DNA from: Mimachlamys varia
Lineage: Eukaryota > Mollusca > Bivalvia > Pectinida > Pectinidae
Direction: 5' to 3'
DNA: 64,000 nucleotides
Assembly: GCA_947623455.1 (NCBI GenBank)
Contig: OX392533.1
Coordinates: 29,944,229 to 30,008,228, forward strand
The notes under the pieces are model-generated. The model searched no databases and was not told the DNA's origin. It worked only from the letters and a program-made list of their open reading frames with translations. The stretch's first letter is position 1. Every line of letters begins with the position of its first letter. The position numbers and the translations under genes were made by a program. Below are positions 14,401-27,199 of the stretch, piece after piece.

Positions 14401-15590
14401 ATTCGGTTATACTTTGGAAATGGAAGCTAGTGTGAAACTATGCTACAGTCTAACTAACACAATTAACATATATATTATGTATACTTGTAAATACAAACTG
14501 TGTGGGGTTTTATCTTTATATTAAAGCAACACAGGGGATACATTAGGGTTTTACCGGTATGTATTCGACAGCTCGCCGAAGTAGTTGTCTATGGAAACGA
14601 TCATAAATAGTAAGAATAATGACCAACAATGGTCAACTCCAGATAAGTAATCTTAATCTGACTTACCAACTCCGGACATGGTCAGTGTAGGTCCGTGTTG
14701 TCCAGTGGGCGGTCATCGCTATGTCGCCGTTGGAATGCCGTAATTACAGTTTGGGTATGTGACAGGTACCCCCGGTGAATCCTGACTCCGAGATTAAGAA
14801 CGGTTCACGACATACACTTATTGTACTGTCTCTATATCACAGTATAGTTTGACATCACCCTGTATCCTTAAAGTTGATTTGTGGTCCTAAGTATCCCGAG
14901 CACCCGGTACCATAAGCGCTGTCCTTTAGTTTGTAAACGCCAATCTAATTGGTCGACGTCGTGACACAATATACCTACACTCAAATAGATGACACACTCT
15001 TTATGAAGTAAATATCCACTTTGCATAAACCACAGAAAAGTACAAATATCATCCGGGTCGAATCGCAAGGAATTCCAGGTCGTCCGAGATGTGTACGAGA
15101 GAGTCAACGGGTGAAGGCAAGTCGAGTCATCTTCTCAGTCAGCCAAGCGCGACAGCATTCCGTCCTCATACCTGTACAACAGAACAATCATGTAAAACTA
15201 CACAAAAACTATTTTCTTTACATCTTTACAGTTGAAGCATGAACGAAATACAACGGAGTGCAAACAAAACGAGGACATCAGCTGTCAGGCTGTTTTATAA
15301 GTACGTATACCAACCCCCAAGTGTTTTGGGAGACACGAGACAGAAAAATATGTACGTGTATACAAATTCTAAAGAAATGTGTAGCAACAGAAGCGACATA
15401 TAAATCATCACTTTAGCGAACAAATGGAGGGCGGAACATACACTAATCTACAGCTGAATTGAATACTGCAGCAATCCGACCCTGTATAATAGTTATAACC
15501 CAGCTCACATCCCTTCCCATGGCCGTTAACATATAAAACTCTACCACACACCCCATATCATGTCTTGTCATCTAGACGTCGTCATGTCTT
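11430..15590. other. Intergenic, no gene recognised
   Basis: No recognisable exon. A plus-strand open frame at 13740-14051 (103 codons, aromatic-rich) is the most protein-like, but it shows no family resemblance I recognise and no supporting splice context. Confidence 0.4.
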
Positions 15591-15593
15591 TTC

Positions 15594-16440
15594 CTACTCA
15601 ATGGTGGATTGCCTTTCTTGTCGTGTCTTGTCAATGGTGGATTGCCTATCTTATTGTGTCTTGTCAATGGTGGATTGCCTATCTTGTGGTGTCTTGTCAA
15701 TGGTGGATTGCCTATCTTGTGGTGTCTTGTCAATGGTGGATTGCCTATCTTGTGGTGTCTTGTCAATGGTGGATTGCCTATCTTGTCGTGTCTTGTCAAT
15801 GGTGGATTGCCTATCTTGTCGTGTCTTGTCAATGGTGGATTTTCTATCTTGTGGTGTCTTGTCAATGGTGTCTTGTCAATAGTGTCTTGTCTTTTATGTG
15901 TTGTCTTGTCAATGGTGGATTGCCTTTCTTGTCGTGTCTTGTCAATGGTGGATTGCCTATCTTGTGGTGTCTTGTCAATGGTGGATTGCCTATCTTGTCG
16001 TGTCTTGTCAATGGTGGATTGCCTATCTTGTCGTGTCTTGTCAATGGTGGATTGCCTATCTTGTCGTGTCTTGTCAATGGTGGATTTTCTATCTTGTGGT
16101 GTCTTGTCAATGGTGTCTTGTCAATAGTGTCTTGTCTTTTATGTGTTGTCTTGTCAATGGTGGATTGCCTTTCTTGTCGTGTCTTGTCAATGGTGGATTG
16201 CCTATCTTGTCGTGTCTTGTCAATGGTGGATTGCCTATCTTGTCGTGTCTTGTCAATGGTGGATTGCCTATCTTGTGGTGTCTTGTCAATGGTGGATGTT
16301 CTATTTTGTGGTGTCTTGTCAATGGTGGATTGTCAATAGTGTCTTGTCTTTTGTGTGTTGTCTTGTCAATGGTGGATTGCCTATCTTGTGGTGTCTTGTC
16401 TATAGTGTCTTGTCTATATTGTGGTGTCTTGTCAATAGTG
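15594..16440. repeat. 33-bp minisatellite with higher-order structure
   Basis: About 25 units of a 33-bp repeat containing TTGTCAATGGTGGATTGCC followed by TATCTTGTSGTGTC. The unit is a multiple of three and stop-free in all plus frames and one minus frame, which gives false frames of up to 259 codons with an 11-residue period. A higher-order period of about 245 bp is marked by short units containing TCTTTTATGTGTTGTC at about 15890 and 16135, with a variant near 16350. Confidence 0.95.
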
Positions 16441-16805
16441 TCTTGTCTTTCTTAAGGTGTCTACTCAATGGTGTCTTGATTATCTACCGGTGTCTTTTTA
16501 TCTGATGGTGCCTAGTCAGTCCATGTTGTCTTTTTATTCATTGGCGTCTTGTCTACCCGACAGTGTCTTGTGGTTCAAATATGTCTTTTTTATGTGGTGC
16601 CTTTTTGCCGTTCAAAGGCATCTTTTCAACTCGATAGTTTCTTATCGTTCGAATATGTCTTGTCAAATGGTGTCTTGTCCTTTAATTGTGTATGTGTCGT
16701 TCAGTGGTGTCTTTGTCATTCTGTGGTTTTGCCATTACATTGTCTTCCCATCCAAAGTCTTGAGATTCCATTGTGTCTTTATCCTTGAGTGGTGTCTTTG
16801 AGAAG
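16441..16805. repeat. Decayed edge of the 33-bp minisatellite
   Basis: The motif GTGTCTT/GTCTTGT continues at roughly unit spacing but with many substitutions and indels. Only the right side has a long decayed tail; the left edge at 15594 is abrupt. Confidence 0.6.
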
Positions 16806-16809
16806 AACT

Positions 16810-18203
16810 GTGTTTCTACTGTACAGCCTTGTTTAATATCTTGTATCGTTGTCAGTTGTCCCCACGTGCGAATATTCCAAAACTTGTATAGGCACAAATA
16901 GAGTCTTAAAACTACACACTTGACAAACAAAACAAATGCATACAAACACTTGGCATGAGGTAGACAATTAGGTTCACTGACTTGTAAAGTTGTAATTTCC
17001 AGTTTTTATATTCGGACCCGTGCCCGAACGGCTTCCGGAAAGGTGAACACTTCCGTTTTGGATCCTGTTTGGTCAATGACATCGTGTGTGAATTTGCATT
17101 GACGGTAGAGCCATGTGCGTCGCACTGACCGGTATCAAACTTACCTGAGAGTATGTTATATTTCTCCACGAAAAAAACCCACATTGATTGTATCCAACTA
17201 TGTATACATAAACATATGTAAATATAAGAAGTATCCGTCTAAGCCATCAATAGAACCACACTGGTTCACGTTTCCAAACTTTTACACTCCCGGTACCCGT
17301 AAGGGAGATCACGTCGGCTACACTGCCTGGCGTCATCTACCGGACTGGTACTGGGGAAAACCGGGACACAAGGTAGGGGACAGGTTAATTGGCTGATGGA
17401 ACGGTATTTATCAGGTGTATTGTGAAGTCATGCATGAGATCATTTGTACCTGTGATCTGGAAACCATTGCCGTGAACCGTGGCGATAGCGTTGCCCCCGC
17501 AAGGCCAGAGACTACCGGCGAAAAAACACCAGTAAGCGTCAGCACTGTCAGCTTAACTTCTAAATTAAAAGAGAAATAGGTCCATCTTAGGTACTTTTGT
17601 TAATAATATCAAATCTTCACGCCATAATAAATATTACTTCAGTGTCCAAAGATGCATTGTCTTTCATCTATACAGTAAAAAAGGTGGGATCAAGATCGAA
17701 TTCCTTTTACAAATATATTAGCTTTCGTGTCAGGAGAACTTTACTTACAATCGTGAGATACGATTTTTAAAACATTAAATATACATGTGACATGACTTTT
17801 TAAGGATAGTTCTATTTACATTTGATGTATATGGTGCTCATTATTGGTAGAATGCGGTTAATGGTGTCGACAATATCAATATAGAAATATGTGGGGGGTT
17901 GTTTGCGAACATAAAAACAATTAGTCATTGATCACGTCGTGACGTGAATGTGTGGTTCGTGTGACGCGAAGCTGACTATACATAGTATCCGTGGACACTT
18001 GTCCATGGTCGGGTGCGCCTGGAGGGGAAGTACCGTCAACACAAAACTATGTGGTGTAACGGGTCTATGTGATAAGCGGTGGTGCCGTGTTTATTGGGGG
18101 CGAGGTGTAGATCGCATCACCCGGCCTGGCCCGTGAACGCCCCGTTATCGGTCTGTTACGTACTCACTGCTGCTTCGGGATACCGCATTGTTTGAGTGGT
18201 GTC
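16810..18203. other. Intergenic, no gene recognised
   Basis: No recognisable gene. A plus-strand frame ending at 17396 has an aromatic- and glycine-rich tail but no domain I recognise. Confidence 0.35.
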
Positions 18204-19957
18204 GTCTCACGTAGCATACATTTGGTATTTTCCTATATACAGGTAAGGTGTTGGGTGTATGCTAAGTGAGATTTTGTGTCAGGTAGAGAACAATAGGATT
18301 TAATTACAGGTAAACTATAGTCTGTATCATATAGTAACTATCTTACCTAACATACTTAATGTTAAAACATCTACCCCGAATCATTTAATATATAGTGAAC
18401 TAGGTCGTTTTCCATTGAAATATTAAAAGAAATTTAGAATATTTAAATATTGGTTTCAATTGTGAGTATTTTAAGAAGTGAAAAGAAAACCAAGAGAGAA
18501 CTGATATAGGCCCAGCCTGTTGTTCAATCCCATTCATTGTACCATCAAAATGAATAAAATTTGTTGAAATGAAATGAAAACAAGAAATTGTTTCAACTGT
18601 GTTAATTTTGTATGCTATATGTGTATTACAACCACATCAAACATTATTATTAGAAAATCATCCTAATAAATTGATCCAGTTATTGAGAATAGAAAATGAA
18701 AAAGAAATGCAGTGCTCCCTGAGTATAACTTCTCTATGTTTGTATAAGCAATGCTGTAAAGTGTTGTATTATGGTTTTGTTGACTGATTGGCCGTTAAAC
18801 AAAAGTACATGTATTAGTTACGATTTAAATTGAATCATGGATATATACATTATACATACCCAGTATACAAACTTTTCAAAAATTATCTGAACTGTTAATC
18901 TATATTGATTTTTTATTAAAATCTAGCTATTCATATTTACCTATAACTAAACTATGACACTTCCATATACTATTGATTTTTACACTTTAATTTGGTGACG
19001 ATCAATCTACTGTTTCCAGAAATATGGTCAAATTAAATTAACAAATTTCAGTAAAACACTGTACATTGCAGAACCAAAATTGGAGACCCTGCCTGAAAAT
19101 CATAAAAAGGTACTTCTCATTGGTTCTTAGTGGGCGCATCTATGTCCTATTGACATATCTAGTTTAAAATTGAATATTCACCTCATCTTACTAGTATTAG
19201 TTATTTATTGTCCATTTACATTTGTATATATCTCACCATAAAAATATTGTATTCATTCTTCATTTGAACAAAATTCCGTTCTGGTAACAGGTTCATTTTA
19301 GGCAGATAGCTGTTCATTAAATAAAACTCTCAATATCTACTATATAAGTATTTCAAAACAAATATGATGTTTTGGAAGCACCATAAGACATTATAAATAT
19401 TTGTATCTCTACATGTATGTTCATAATTCTGAAATACTTAAGATATGTTCACATAAAGGAATACAATGTTTAAAAGTCATTTTATATATGAGTAATTGAG
19501 GTTAAATTTTATCATTACGAAGTATTAATGGTTGAATGTGTAAATAGGCCGTTATCTAGTAGGATTTTAATTCCTTATAACCGTTTTGCATTATACAGTT
19601 AAATTAATAATTTATGAATATAACATATGATTTATTATTAATTATTAAGGGTACATATGTGCAATGCAAAAGTTACTTTTGCAATGTATACTTTAATAAA
19701 ATTTATTTTTTTAACATTATAATCTACAAAATGGTGCTCCAATTGGTTACAAAGATACTATATATATATAATTCTCATTTTCATTAAAATAGATGTACAG
19801 TTGTTCTATAATATCATATATTATATATGTAGTGTATATCTTTTAACACCACCTATATCACTATGAAACAGACTATAGCCAAATTGTCAATAGGTGTGAA
19901 AACAGAAATGTATGCTAGGTGAGACAAGGTATTTTTCAAATGTATGCTAGGTGAGAC
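18204..19957. mobile_element. AT-rich element with 20-bp terminal inverted and subterminal repeats
   Basis: The left end GTCTCACGTAGCATACATTT (18204-18223) is the inverted match, with one mismatch, of AAATGTATGCTAGGTGAGAC, which occurs twice at the right end (19906-19925 and 19938-19957). A further direct variant, TGTATGCTAAGTGAGA, lies at 18256-18271. Between them is about 1.6 kb markedly more AT-rich than the flanks, with no long frame. Terminal plus subterminal copies of one motif are typical of transposase-binding ends of non-autonomous DNA transposons. No clear target duplication was found. Confidence 0.5.
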
Positions 19958-19959
19958 TA

Positions 19960-21745
19960 AACCGTTTGAGTTATCATGCCCTACCCCAGGGGCGGGTCAC
20001 GTTGTCGTCCCTGCCCTCGGGGTTATCAACGGATAGCGGTCAGTGGTACTGCGCATCTTCATTGAAAATTAACAAACAAACAAAAAGTTCAAAAGGGTCA
20101 CATGACGACAAACGGATACGAATACTCCGTAGCAATGTGAAACGATAGCTGTGTCGGTTAGTGTGGTAAGTTAGCCGTAAAACTGGGTTCTCCGCTATTG
20201 TTGGGGGTATATCGGGTGGGGCCCCTAAAATGGCTCCCCGTAACACAGAATTCTGACACACACGCGAGCTGTTTTGTCCTTGGAAACCGATATGTTCTAA
20301 CCGGGACATGTTCTGTACGAAATAATCCATTTGTTCCCTGCTATTTGATAGTATACAAAAGCGCACCACACAAAAACACAGTCGGTGGGGTTTTGGGCAG
20401 ATGAAAAGATCTCGATAAAATCCGCAAATAATACGGTGTATTGACACGAGGGATGTATGTAAAGATGGCCGTGTTTCAAACCCTATTGTTCGATGCCCAA
20501 TTTAATTGTAAGATAATATACGGTTAGAACTTCAGAGGAATCGCACGAGCGAAAACAATGGTACGTCATCAGTTCTGTTTGACATAACCTTCCTTGGTTT
20601 GTACACAGTCAAAATTCTAAACAGAATATCGGGTTTAAGGAACATTGCAGGTGAGCGAACTGCTAAAGGTTGGATATCTTGTAAACAGTTTATGCATTCA
20701 ATAACGAACATCTTTCTCGGAAAAGTAGACAAAAGCTACATCTATTTTTGCAAAGTGAGATATATACATGTATACTAAAATATCATTTACAGTGTAAAAG
20801 GTGTCGTATATGTGTGTATCGGGGCTTTATATGTCTTTGGTAAGACCTATATGATTAAAATCGCTAGCTGTAAACTTCCTTGTATGTTAACAAATCTTTT
20901 TTTTTCCAAGTTTCCGAGAATTCTTCGGAAAAAATGAATTTCTTAAAAGAAAATATCAAACCAAAAATATTTTGTTTTAATCTAAACCCAAAAATCATGT
21001 TTTCCGAATGAAAAGTACGCCGGTTCCTTGCTGACCTATGAACAAGTGCGCCTCACCAATTATATTTCTAGGGAACTACCAGCAATCTAGGTACTGTAGT
21101 AATTATATAATTGGTGTACTTTTCCAATTATAGAACGTTTATTTTTCGAGGTGTGTTCGAGTGCAGGGGTAAGATCATTAACTATTTTAGATCTAGCACG
21201 CAACGGCATAATAACTACAGAAAACCCAAACTACGTCCAGTATTATGATATTCTTTTACTCGAACGAAAATTATGCATGGCATTATTAATAAACTGAACG
21301 TATGTTCCGGACGCAGGAATCTAATGCACTGATCGATATGCATATGATTATAACGGTAAATCACAGATGTCAAAAATCGATAATTGGATATAACAGAAAT
21401 CTTTCTATATCGGATGTGTACCTTGCCCACTCACATGGTAGTAATTTGTGACGTCGGTTATACCTGTCATTCACAAACATCACATTCCTGAGGTGTCAAT
21501 CAACCATGTCCTAATTCTATAGCTTATATACATACTTACTTACGCCACCAACAGGATACACACTCTACGTTCATTATTAGATCAACGTCGACCCCCCCCC
21601 CCCCCCCCCCGCACCCCTAAAAAAATCATGTTCTATCAGAGAAGTACGTTATTTATTGTCAAATTAAATGAACAAATTTCTAGGGCTGACAAGCTCACGT
21701 GTAAATTACAATAAAAGATGTTTGTGTTTACAAATATGCCCTTCC
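19960..21745. other. Intergenic, no gene recognised
   Basis: No recognisable exon. A 135-codon minus-strand frame at 20040-20447 has no identifiable domain and is cysteine/phenylalanine-rich in a way common for random AT-rich DNA. Confidence 0.35.
21592..21610. repeat. Poly-C tract (19 C)
   Basis: Uninterrupted run of 19 cytosines. The complementary G-run could form a quadruplex. Length is likely polymorphic or assembly-sensitive. Confidence 0.9.
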
Positions 21746-22459
21746 TATTCTGTGTAAGATATATCTTACCTGTTCTGTGTAAGATATATCTTACCTGTTC
21801 TGTGTAAGATATGTCTTACCTGTTCTGTGTAAGATATATCTTACCTGTTCTGTGTAAGATATATCTTACCTGTTCTGTGTAAGATATATCTTACCTGTTC
21901 TGCGTAAGATATATCTTACCTGTTCTGTGTAAGATATATCTTACCTGTTCTGCGTAAGATATATCTTACCTGTTCTGTGTAAGATATATCTTACCTGTTC
22001 TGTATAAGATATATCTTACCTGTTCTGTGTAAGATATATCTTACCTGTTCTGTGTAAGATATATCTTACCTGTTCTGTGTAAGATATATCTTACCTGTTC
22101 TGTATAAGATATATCTTACCTGTTCTGTATAAGATATATCCTAACTGTTCTGTGTAAGATATACCCTAACTGTTCTGTATAAGATATATCCTACCTGTTC
22201 TGTATAAGATATATCCTAACTGTTCTGTGTAAGATATACCCTAACTGTTCTGTATAAGATATATCCTTACTTCCGTGTAAGATATATCCTACCTGTTCTG
22301 TATAAGATATATCCTACCTGTTCTGTATAAGATATATCCTACCTGTTCTGTATAAGATATATCCTACCTGTTCTGTATAAGATATATCCTAACTGTTCTG
22401 TGTAAGATATACCCTAACTGTTCTGTCTAAGATATATCCTAACTGTTCTATGTAAGATA
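21746..22459. repeat. 25-bp minisatellite whose unit carries a 16-bp palindrome
   Basis: About 28 units of TGTTCTGTGTAAGATATATC + TTACC. Most units in the first half contain the perfect palindrome GTAAGATATATCTTAC. From about 22110 onward the units change to TATAAGATATATCC + TAAC/TACC, which breaks the outer pairs of the palindrome. The array therefore has two subfamilies laid end to end. Confidence 0.95.
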
Positions 22460-23995
22460 ACCAGGCGGTGTAAATCCTTGTACACTTTAAAGCTTGTATA
22501 CATGTGTAACATTTCGTCAGCTGTACAGGTGTAAACACACATACCTCATGTCCTCACCACACCTGACGAGCTAACTAATCATTTGGTGACTTCATATGCT
22601 AGTAAACCATAATTAGAGTTGGTGACTTTTTTACAATGCTATTTAACGATATTTTAAAACGCATGTACTTACACCACTGCAATAATCGAGTATCATGTAT
22701 ATATTATGTATATTTTAAGAAACATGATTATCTTCATATTTTCAACAACAAACGTGAAAAAAGATACTTATATGCATAATCGTACATGCACCTATAGTGG
22801 TCGATTTCAATTACTGCATACACACGCATATTAAAATTGAAATACACGGGGTTTTTTTCTTCATCAATTGTGCCAGAAACATTACGAAAATAAAAAAACA
22901 TGTTAAGTGCTTACCTTGCAGATAACTTGTTGGCTCCTGGAGACGAAATCTTGACTTCGGAGGGCTTGAAGCATGTAATACGAAATTGGGTTTTTTCCTG
23001 TATACGGGACTTATTGCTAGCCCGACACGCTGTTAAACTCCACGGTGACAGTAGTAATTTATCATCAATACTGTTTCTCACCTGTGAAATACCTGTGAGC
23101 AGGCTTGCTCGGGACACCTTTAAAACATTTTGACACAATCTCTATTCGGGACGCTTGACGAAATTCCCTGAATGGCAGTTGACAAACCTGCTTAGTCTGT
23201 TTCGGGGCATATATATATGTTGTAGCACTGTGTAGGGCAAAACAAGGCCCGCGGACAACTCCAATATATTTATATGTACGTGTGTACCTGATCAAGACCT
23301 TCCTATAGTATAACTTTGCTAGCCTTCATTATTTACCTATAAACATTCCAGAGAACACGCAGCTTGTGACACAAACTACTGGCGTTATAGTAAGGACTTT
23401 ACACTTACGTTTCGGGCCCTTTGAGGGAAAGAGATAATTCTACGTAGTGCTTTTGTCAAAGGCGACCTCCATCAATATTTGCTTCCATACGTACAATGAG
23501 TAGGGATTAGGGTGCCCGTGTATGTTGATCCGGACCCAGTAAAAACTCTACAATAACATCTTAGCGGGATAAACCTAGCGGTCACTGCAGGACAATGGCG
23601 TGTGTAAACATATATAGGTATTACAGATAAGTATCTGACGGACTTGCTGTATCAGCTACATATATACCCGGAGAAATAGATTATTGTACTCTAGGCACAG
23701 TTTGACGTGTAAGGTAGGCCGGTGGATAGTCCTGTTGGGGGGTATAAGTGTTGTAATCTTTAATCGCGAGGAATTCACTAAATCTAACAAATAAACAAAT
23801 TATACTATATAAAGAATTTTAAATTCCCCATTAAAAATATGTTTTAAGTTGTTACTGAATAAAATGAAAGTTCCGATTATTGATACAAAACAACATATTT
23901 TAAACTACACAACATTTTACGCACAGAAAACAATATCAATAATTAGTACAATAATAAATAGTAAAATAAAACAAAAAGATTTCCGAGTATAGCAT
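22460..23995. other. Intergenic, no gene recognised
   Basis: No recognisable exon. Two opposite 75-77-codon frames overlap at 22900-23138, neither with a recognisable domain. Confidence 0.35.
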
Positions 23996-24004
23996 GTTTT
24001 GTAT

Positions 24005-24226
24005 GGTTTATTTTGTTTTACGTTTTATTAACAGCCAGGGTCATTTAAGAACGTGTCAGGTTTTGGAGATGTAAGAAAGCCGGAGTACCCGGAGAAAAAC
24101 CACCGACCTTCGGTCAGTACCTAGCACCTATAGCAACTGCCCCACGCGGGATTCGAACTCGCAACCCAGAGATGGAGGGCTAGTGGTAGAATGTTCGAAC
24201 ACCTTAACCACTCGACCCCTCCAAGT
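24005..24226 (-). mobile_element. tRNA-derived SINE
   Basis: Read on the minus strand, the head starts GGAGGGGTCGAGTGGTTAAG (A-box region) and contains GAGTTCGAATCCCG (B box). It is followed by the conserved central core TTTTCTCCGGGTACTCCGGC. The tail runs into AT-rich sequence near 24005. Head-core layout matches tRNA-derived SINEs common in mollusc and fish genomes; the exact family was not determined. Confidence 0.8.
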
Positions 24227-24429
24227 ATAGTGTATTAAAAAATAGTTCAAAATGGCAGCAATAGGGACATAGAAATGGAAGAAGATATCATCAAGCCAGA
24301 AAGCTAGAGTAAGCCGAGAGTTCTGGAAATACTATACTGCCTAATCGGAAAAGTAAACTAGGGAAAAAAGTATGAAAAAAACAATAGCGCTACTTATGGA
24401 CTAAGATTTGGACGCACACAGTCTGAAAG

Positions 24430-27060
24430 AAATAGAAACAATGGGAAGGCGTCGTTGATAACGAAGATTCAGGGAAATGCCGATGGCAGCTAGGGATGGA
24501 GAAGGTGTCGTTGGTTACTCGGGGAAAACCCAAGGCGTCGTTGGAAATTTAAGACAAATGCAGATATCCTTGGTTACAATATAAAGGAGGGGCCGTTGGT
24601 AATTGGTGATAACGGAATGCGTCATTGGTTACGGGATGAGAGAAGGCGTCGTTGATAACTTGATAAAATAAAGTCGAGTGTCACGGGATAAAGGAATGTG
24701 TCTTTGGAAACTCGGGTAAAAATAAAGGCGTCGTTGGTAACTCGTGATGAAGGAAGGCGTCGTTGGTAACTCAGGATGAAGGAAGGCGTCGTTGGTGGCG
24801 TCATTGGTACTTTGGGATGAAGAATATGTTTGGTAACTCGTGATGAAGGAAGGGGTCGTTGGTAACTCGGGGTGAAGGGACGTCGTTAGTAACTCGGGAT
24901 GAAGGAAGGCGTCGTTGTTAACTCAGGATGAAGGGGCTTGGTTAGTAACTCTGGATGAAGGAAGGCGTCGTTGGTAACTCGTGATGAAGGAAGGCGTCGT
25001 TGGTAACTCGTAATGAAGGAAGGTGTCGATGGTAACTCGGGATGAAGGAAGTTGTCGATGGTAACTCGGGATGAAGGAAGGTGTCGATGGTAACTCGGGA
25101 TGAAGGAAGGCGTCGTTGGTAACTCGGGATGAAGGAAGGTGTCGTTGGTAACTCGTAATGAAGGAAGGTGTCGATGGTAACTCGGGATGAAGGAAGGCGT
25201 CGATGGTAACTCGGGATGAAGGAAGGCGTCGTTGGTAACTCGGGATAAAGGAAGGCGTCGATGGTAACTCGGGATGAAGGAAGGCGTCGATGGTAACTCG
25301 GATGAAGGAAGGTGTCGATGGTAACTCGGGATGAAGGAAGGCGTCGATGGTAACTCGTGATGAAGGAAGGTGTCGATGGTAACTCGGGATGAAGGGAGGC
25401 GTCGTTGGTAACTCGGGATGAAGGAAGGCGTCGTTGGTAACTCGTGATGAAGGAAGGTGTCGATGGTAACTCGGGATGAAGGAAGGTGTCGTTGGTAACT
25501 CGGGATGAAGGAAGGTGTCGATGGTAACTCGGGATGAAGGAAGGTGTCGATGGTAACTCGGGATGAAGGAAGTTGTCGATGGTAACTCGGGATGAAGGAA
25601 GGTGTCGATGGTAACTCTGGATGAAGGAAGGCGACGTTGGTAACTCGGGATGAAGGAAGGCGACGTTGGTAACTCGGGATAAAGGAAGGCGTCGTTGGTA
25701 ACTCGGAATGAAGGAAGTCGTCGTTGGTAACTCGGGATGAAGGAAGGCGTCGATGGTAACTCGGGATGAAGGAAGGTGTCGATGGTAACTCGGGATGAAG
25801 GAAGGCGACGATGGTAACTCGGGATGAAGGAAGGTGTCGATGGTAACTCGGGATGAAGGAAGGTGTCGTTGGTAACTCGGAATGAAGGAAGGCGACGTTA
25901 GTAACTCGGGATGAAGGGAGGTGTCGATGGTAACTCGGGATGAAGGAAGGCGTCGTTGGTAACTCGGGATGAAGGAAGGCGTCGATGGTAACTCGGGATG
26001 AAGGAAGGTGTCGATGGTAACTCGGGATGAAGGAAGGTGTCGATGGTAACTCGGGATGAAGGAAGTTGTCATTGGTAACTCGTGATGAAGGAAGGTGTCG
26101 ATGGTAATTCGGGATGAAGGAAGTTGTCGTTGGTAACTCGTAATGAAGGAAGGCGTCGTTGGTAACTCGGGATGAAGGAAGGTGTCGATGGTAACACGGG
26201 ATGAAGGAAGTTGTCGATGGTAACTCGGGATGAAGGAAGGTGTCGATGGTAACTCGGGATGAAGGAAGGCGACGTTGGTAACTCGGGATGAAGGAAGGTG
26301 TCGATGGTAACACGGGATGAAGGAAGTTGTCGATGGTAACTCGGGATGAAGGAAGGTGTCGATGGTAACTCGGGATGAAGGAAGTTGTCGTTAGTAACTC
26401 GGGATAAATGAAGGCGTCGATGGTAACTCGGGATGAAGGAAGGCGTCGTTGGTAACTCGGGATGAAGGGATTTAAGGCGTCGTTAGTAACTCGGGATGAA
26501 GGAATTTAAGGCGTCGTTAGTAACTCGGGATGAAGGAAGGAGTGGATGGTAACTCGGGATGAAGGGATTTAAGGTGTCGTTTGTAACTCAGGATGAAGGA
26601 AGGTGTCGTTGGTAACTCAGGATGAAGGAAGGTGTCGTTGGTAACTCAGGATGAAGGAAGGTGTCGTTAGTAACTCGGGATGAAGGAAGGAGTGGATGGT
26701 AACTCAGGATGAAGGAAGGTGTCGTTGGTAACTCAGGATGAAGGAAGGTGTCGTTGGTAACTCAGGATGAAGGAAGGTGTCGTTGGTAACTCAGGATGAA
26801 GGAAGGTGTCGTTAGTAACTCGGGATGAAGGAAGGAGTGGATGGTAACTCGGGATGAAGGAAGGTGTCGTTGGTAACTCGGGATGAAGGAATTTAAGGCG
26901 TCGTTAGTAATTCGGGATGAAGGAAGGCGTCGTTGGTAACTCAGGATGAAGGAAGGCGTCGTTGGAAACTCGGGATGAAGGAAGTCGTCGTTAGTTATTT
27001 GGTATGAAGGAAGGCGTCGATGGTAACTCGGGATGAAGGAAGTCGTCGTTGACTAAATGT
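24430..27060. repeat. Large 29-bp minisatellite (about 2.6 kb)
   Basis: Unit GGTAACTCGGGATGAAGGAA + GGYGTCGWT, about 85-90 copies, with degenerate units at both edges (24430-24840 and 27060-27200). Around 26470-26900 several units carry a 'TTTAAGG' insertion or the variant GGAGTGGAT. The unit has no stop codon on the minus strand in any frame, and 29 is not divisible by 3. All three minus frames therefore read the same 29-residue cycle, producing false frames of 475 and 376 codons. Confidence 0.95.
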
Positions 27061-27199
27061 GTATTACTTATTAGATAAATGACAATATCGTTGGAAACTC
27101 GGGTAAAAAGGGTATTTGGTTACAGGATAAAAGGAATTGTCGTTTGTATCTCACGAAAAAGGAAGCATCGTTGCAAATATCGCGACCAAGGTATTAATC

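Noticed and set aside
15560..16505. Overlapping 120-259-codon frames on both strands
   Set aside because: Products of the 33-bp minisatellite, open in several frames at once with an 11-residue period.
21746..22459. CRISPR-like regular palindromic repeats
   Set aside because: Units are contiguous with no unique spacers, and the DNA is eukaryotic.
24886..26313. 475-codon minus-strand open frame
   Set aside because: It is entirely the 29-bp minisatellite; all three minus frames are open because the unit lacks stops. No splice or domain support.
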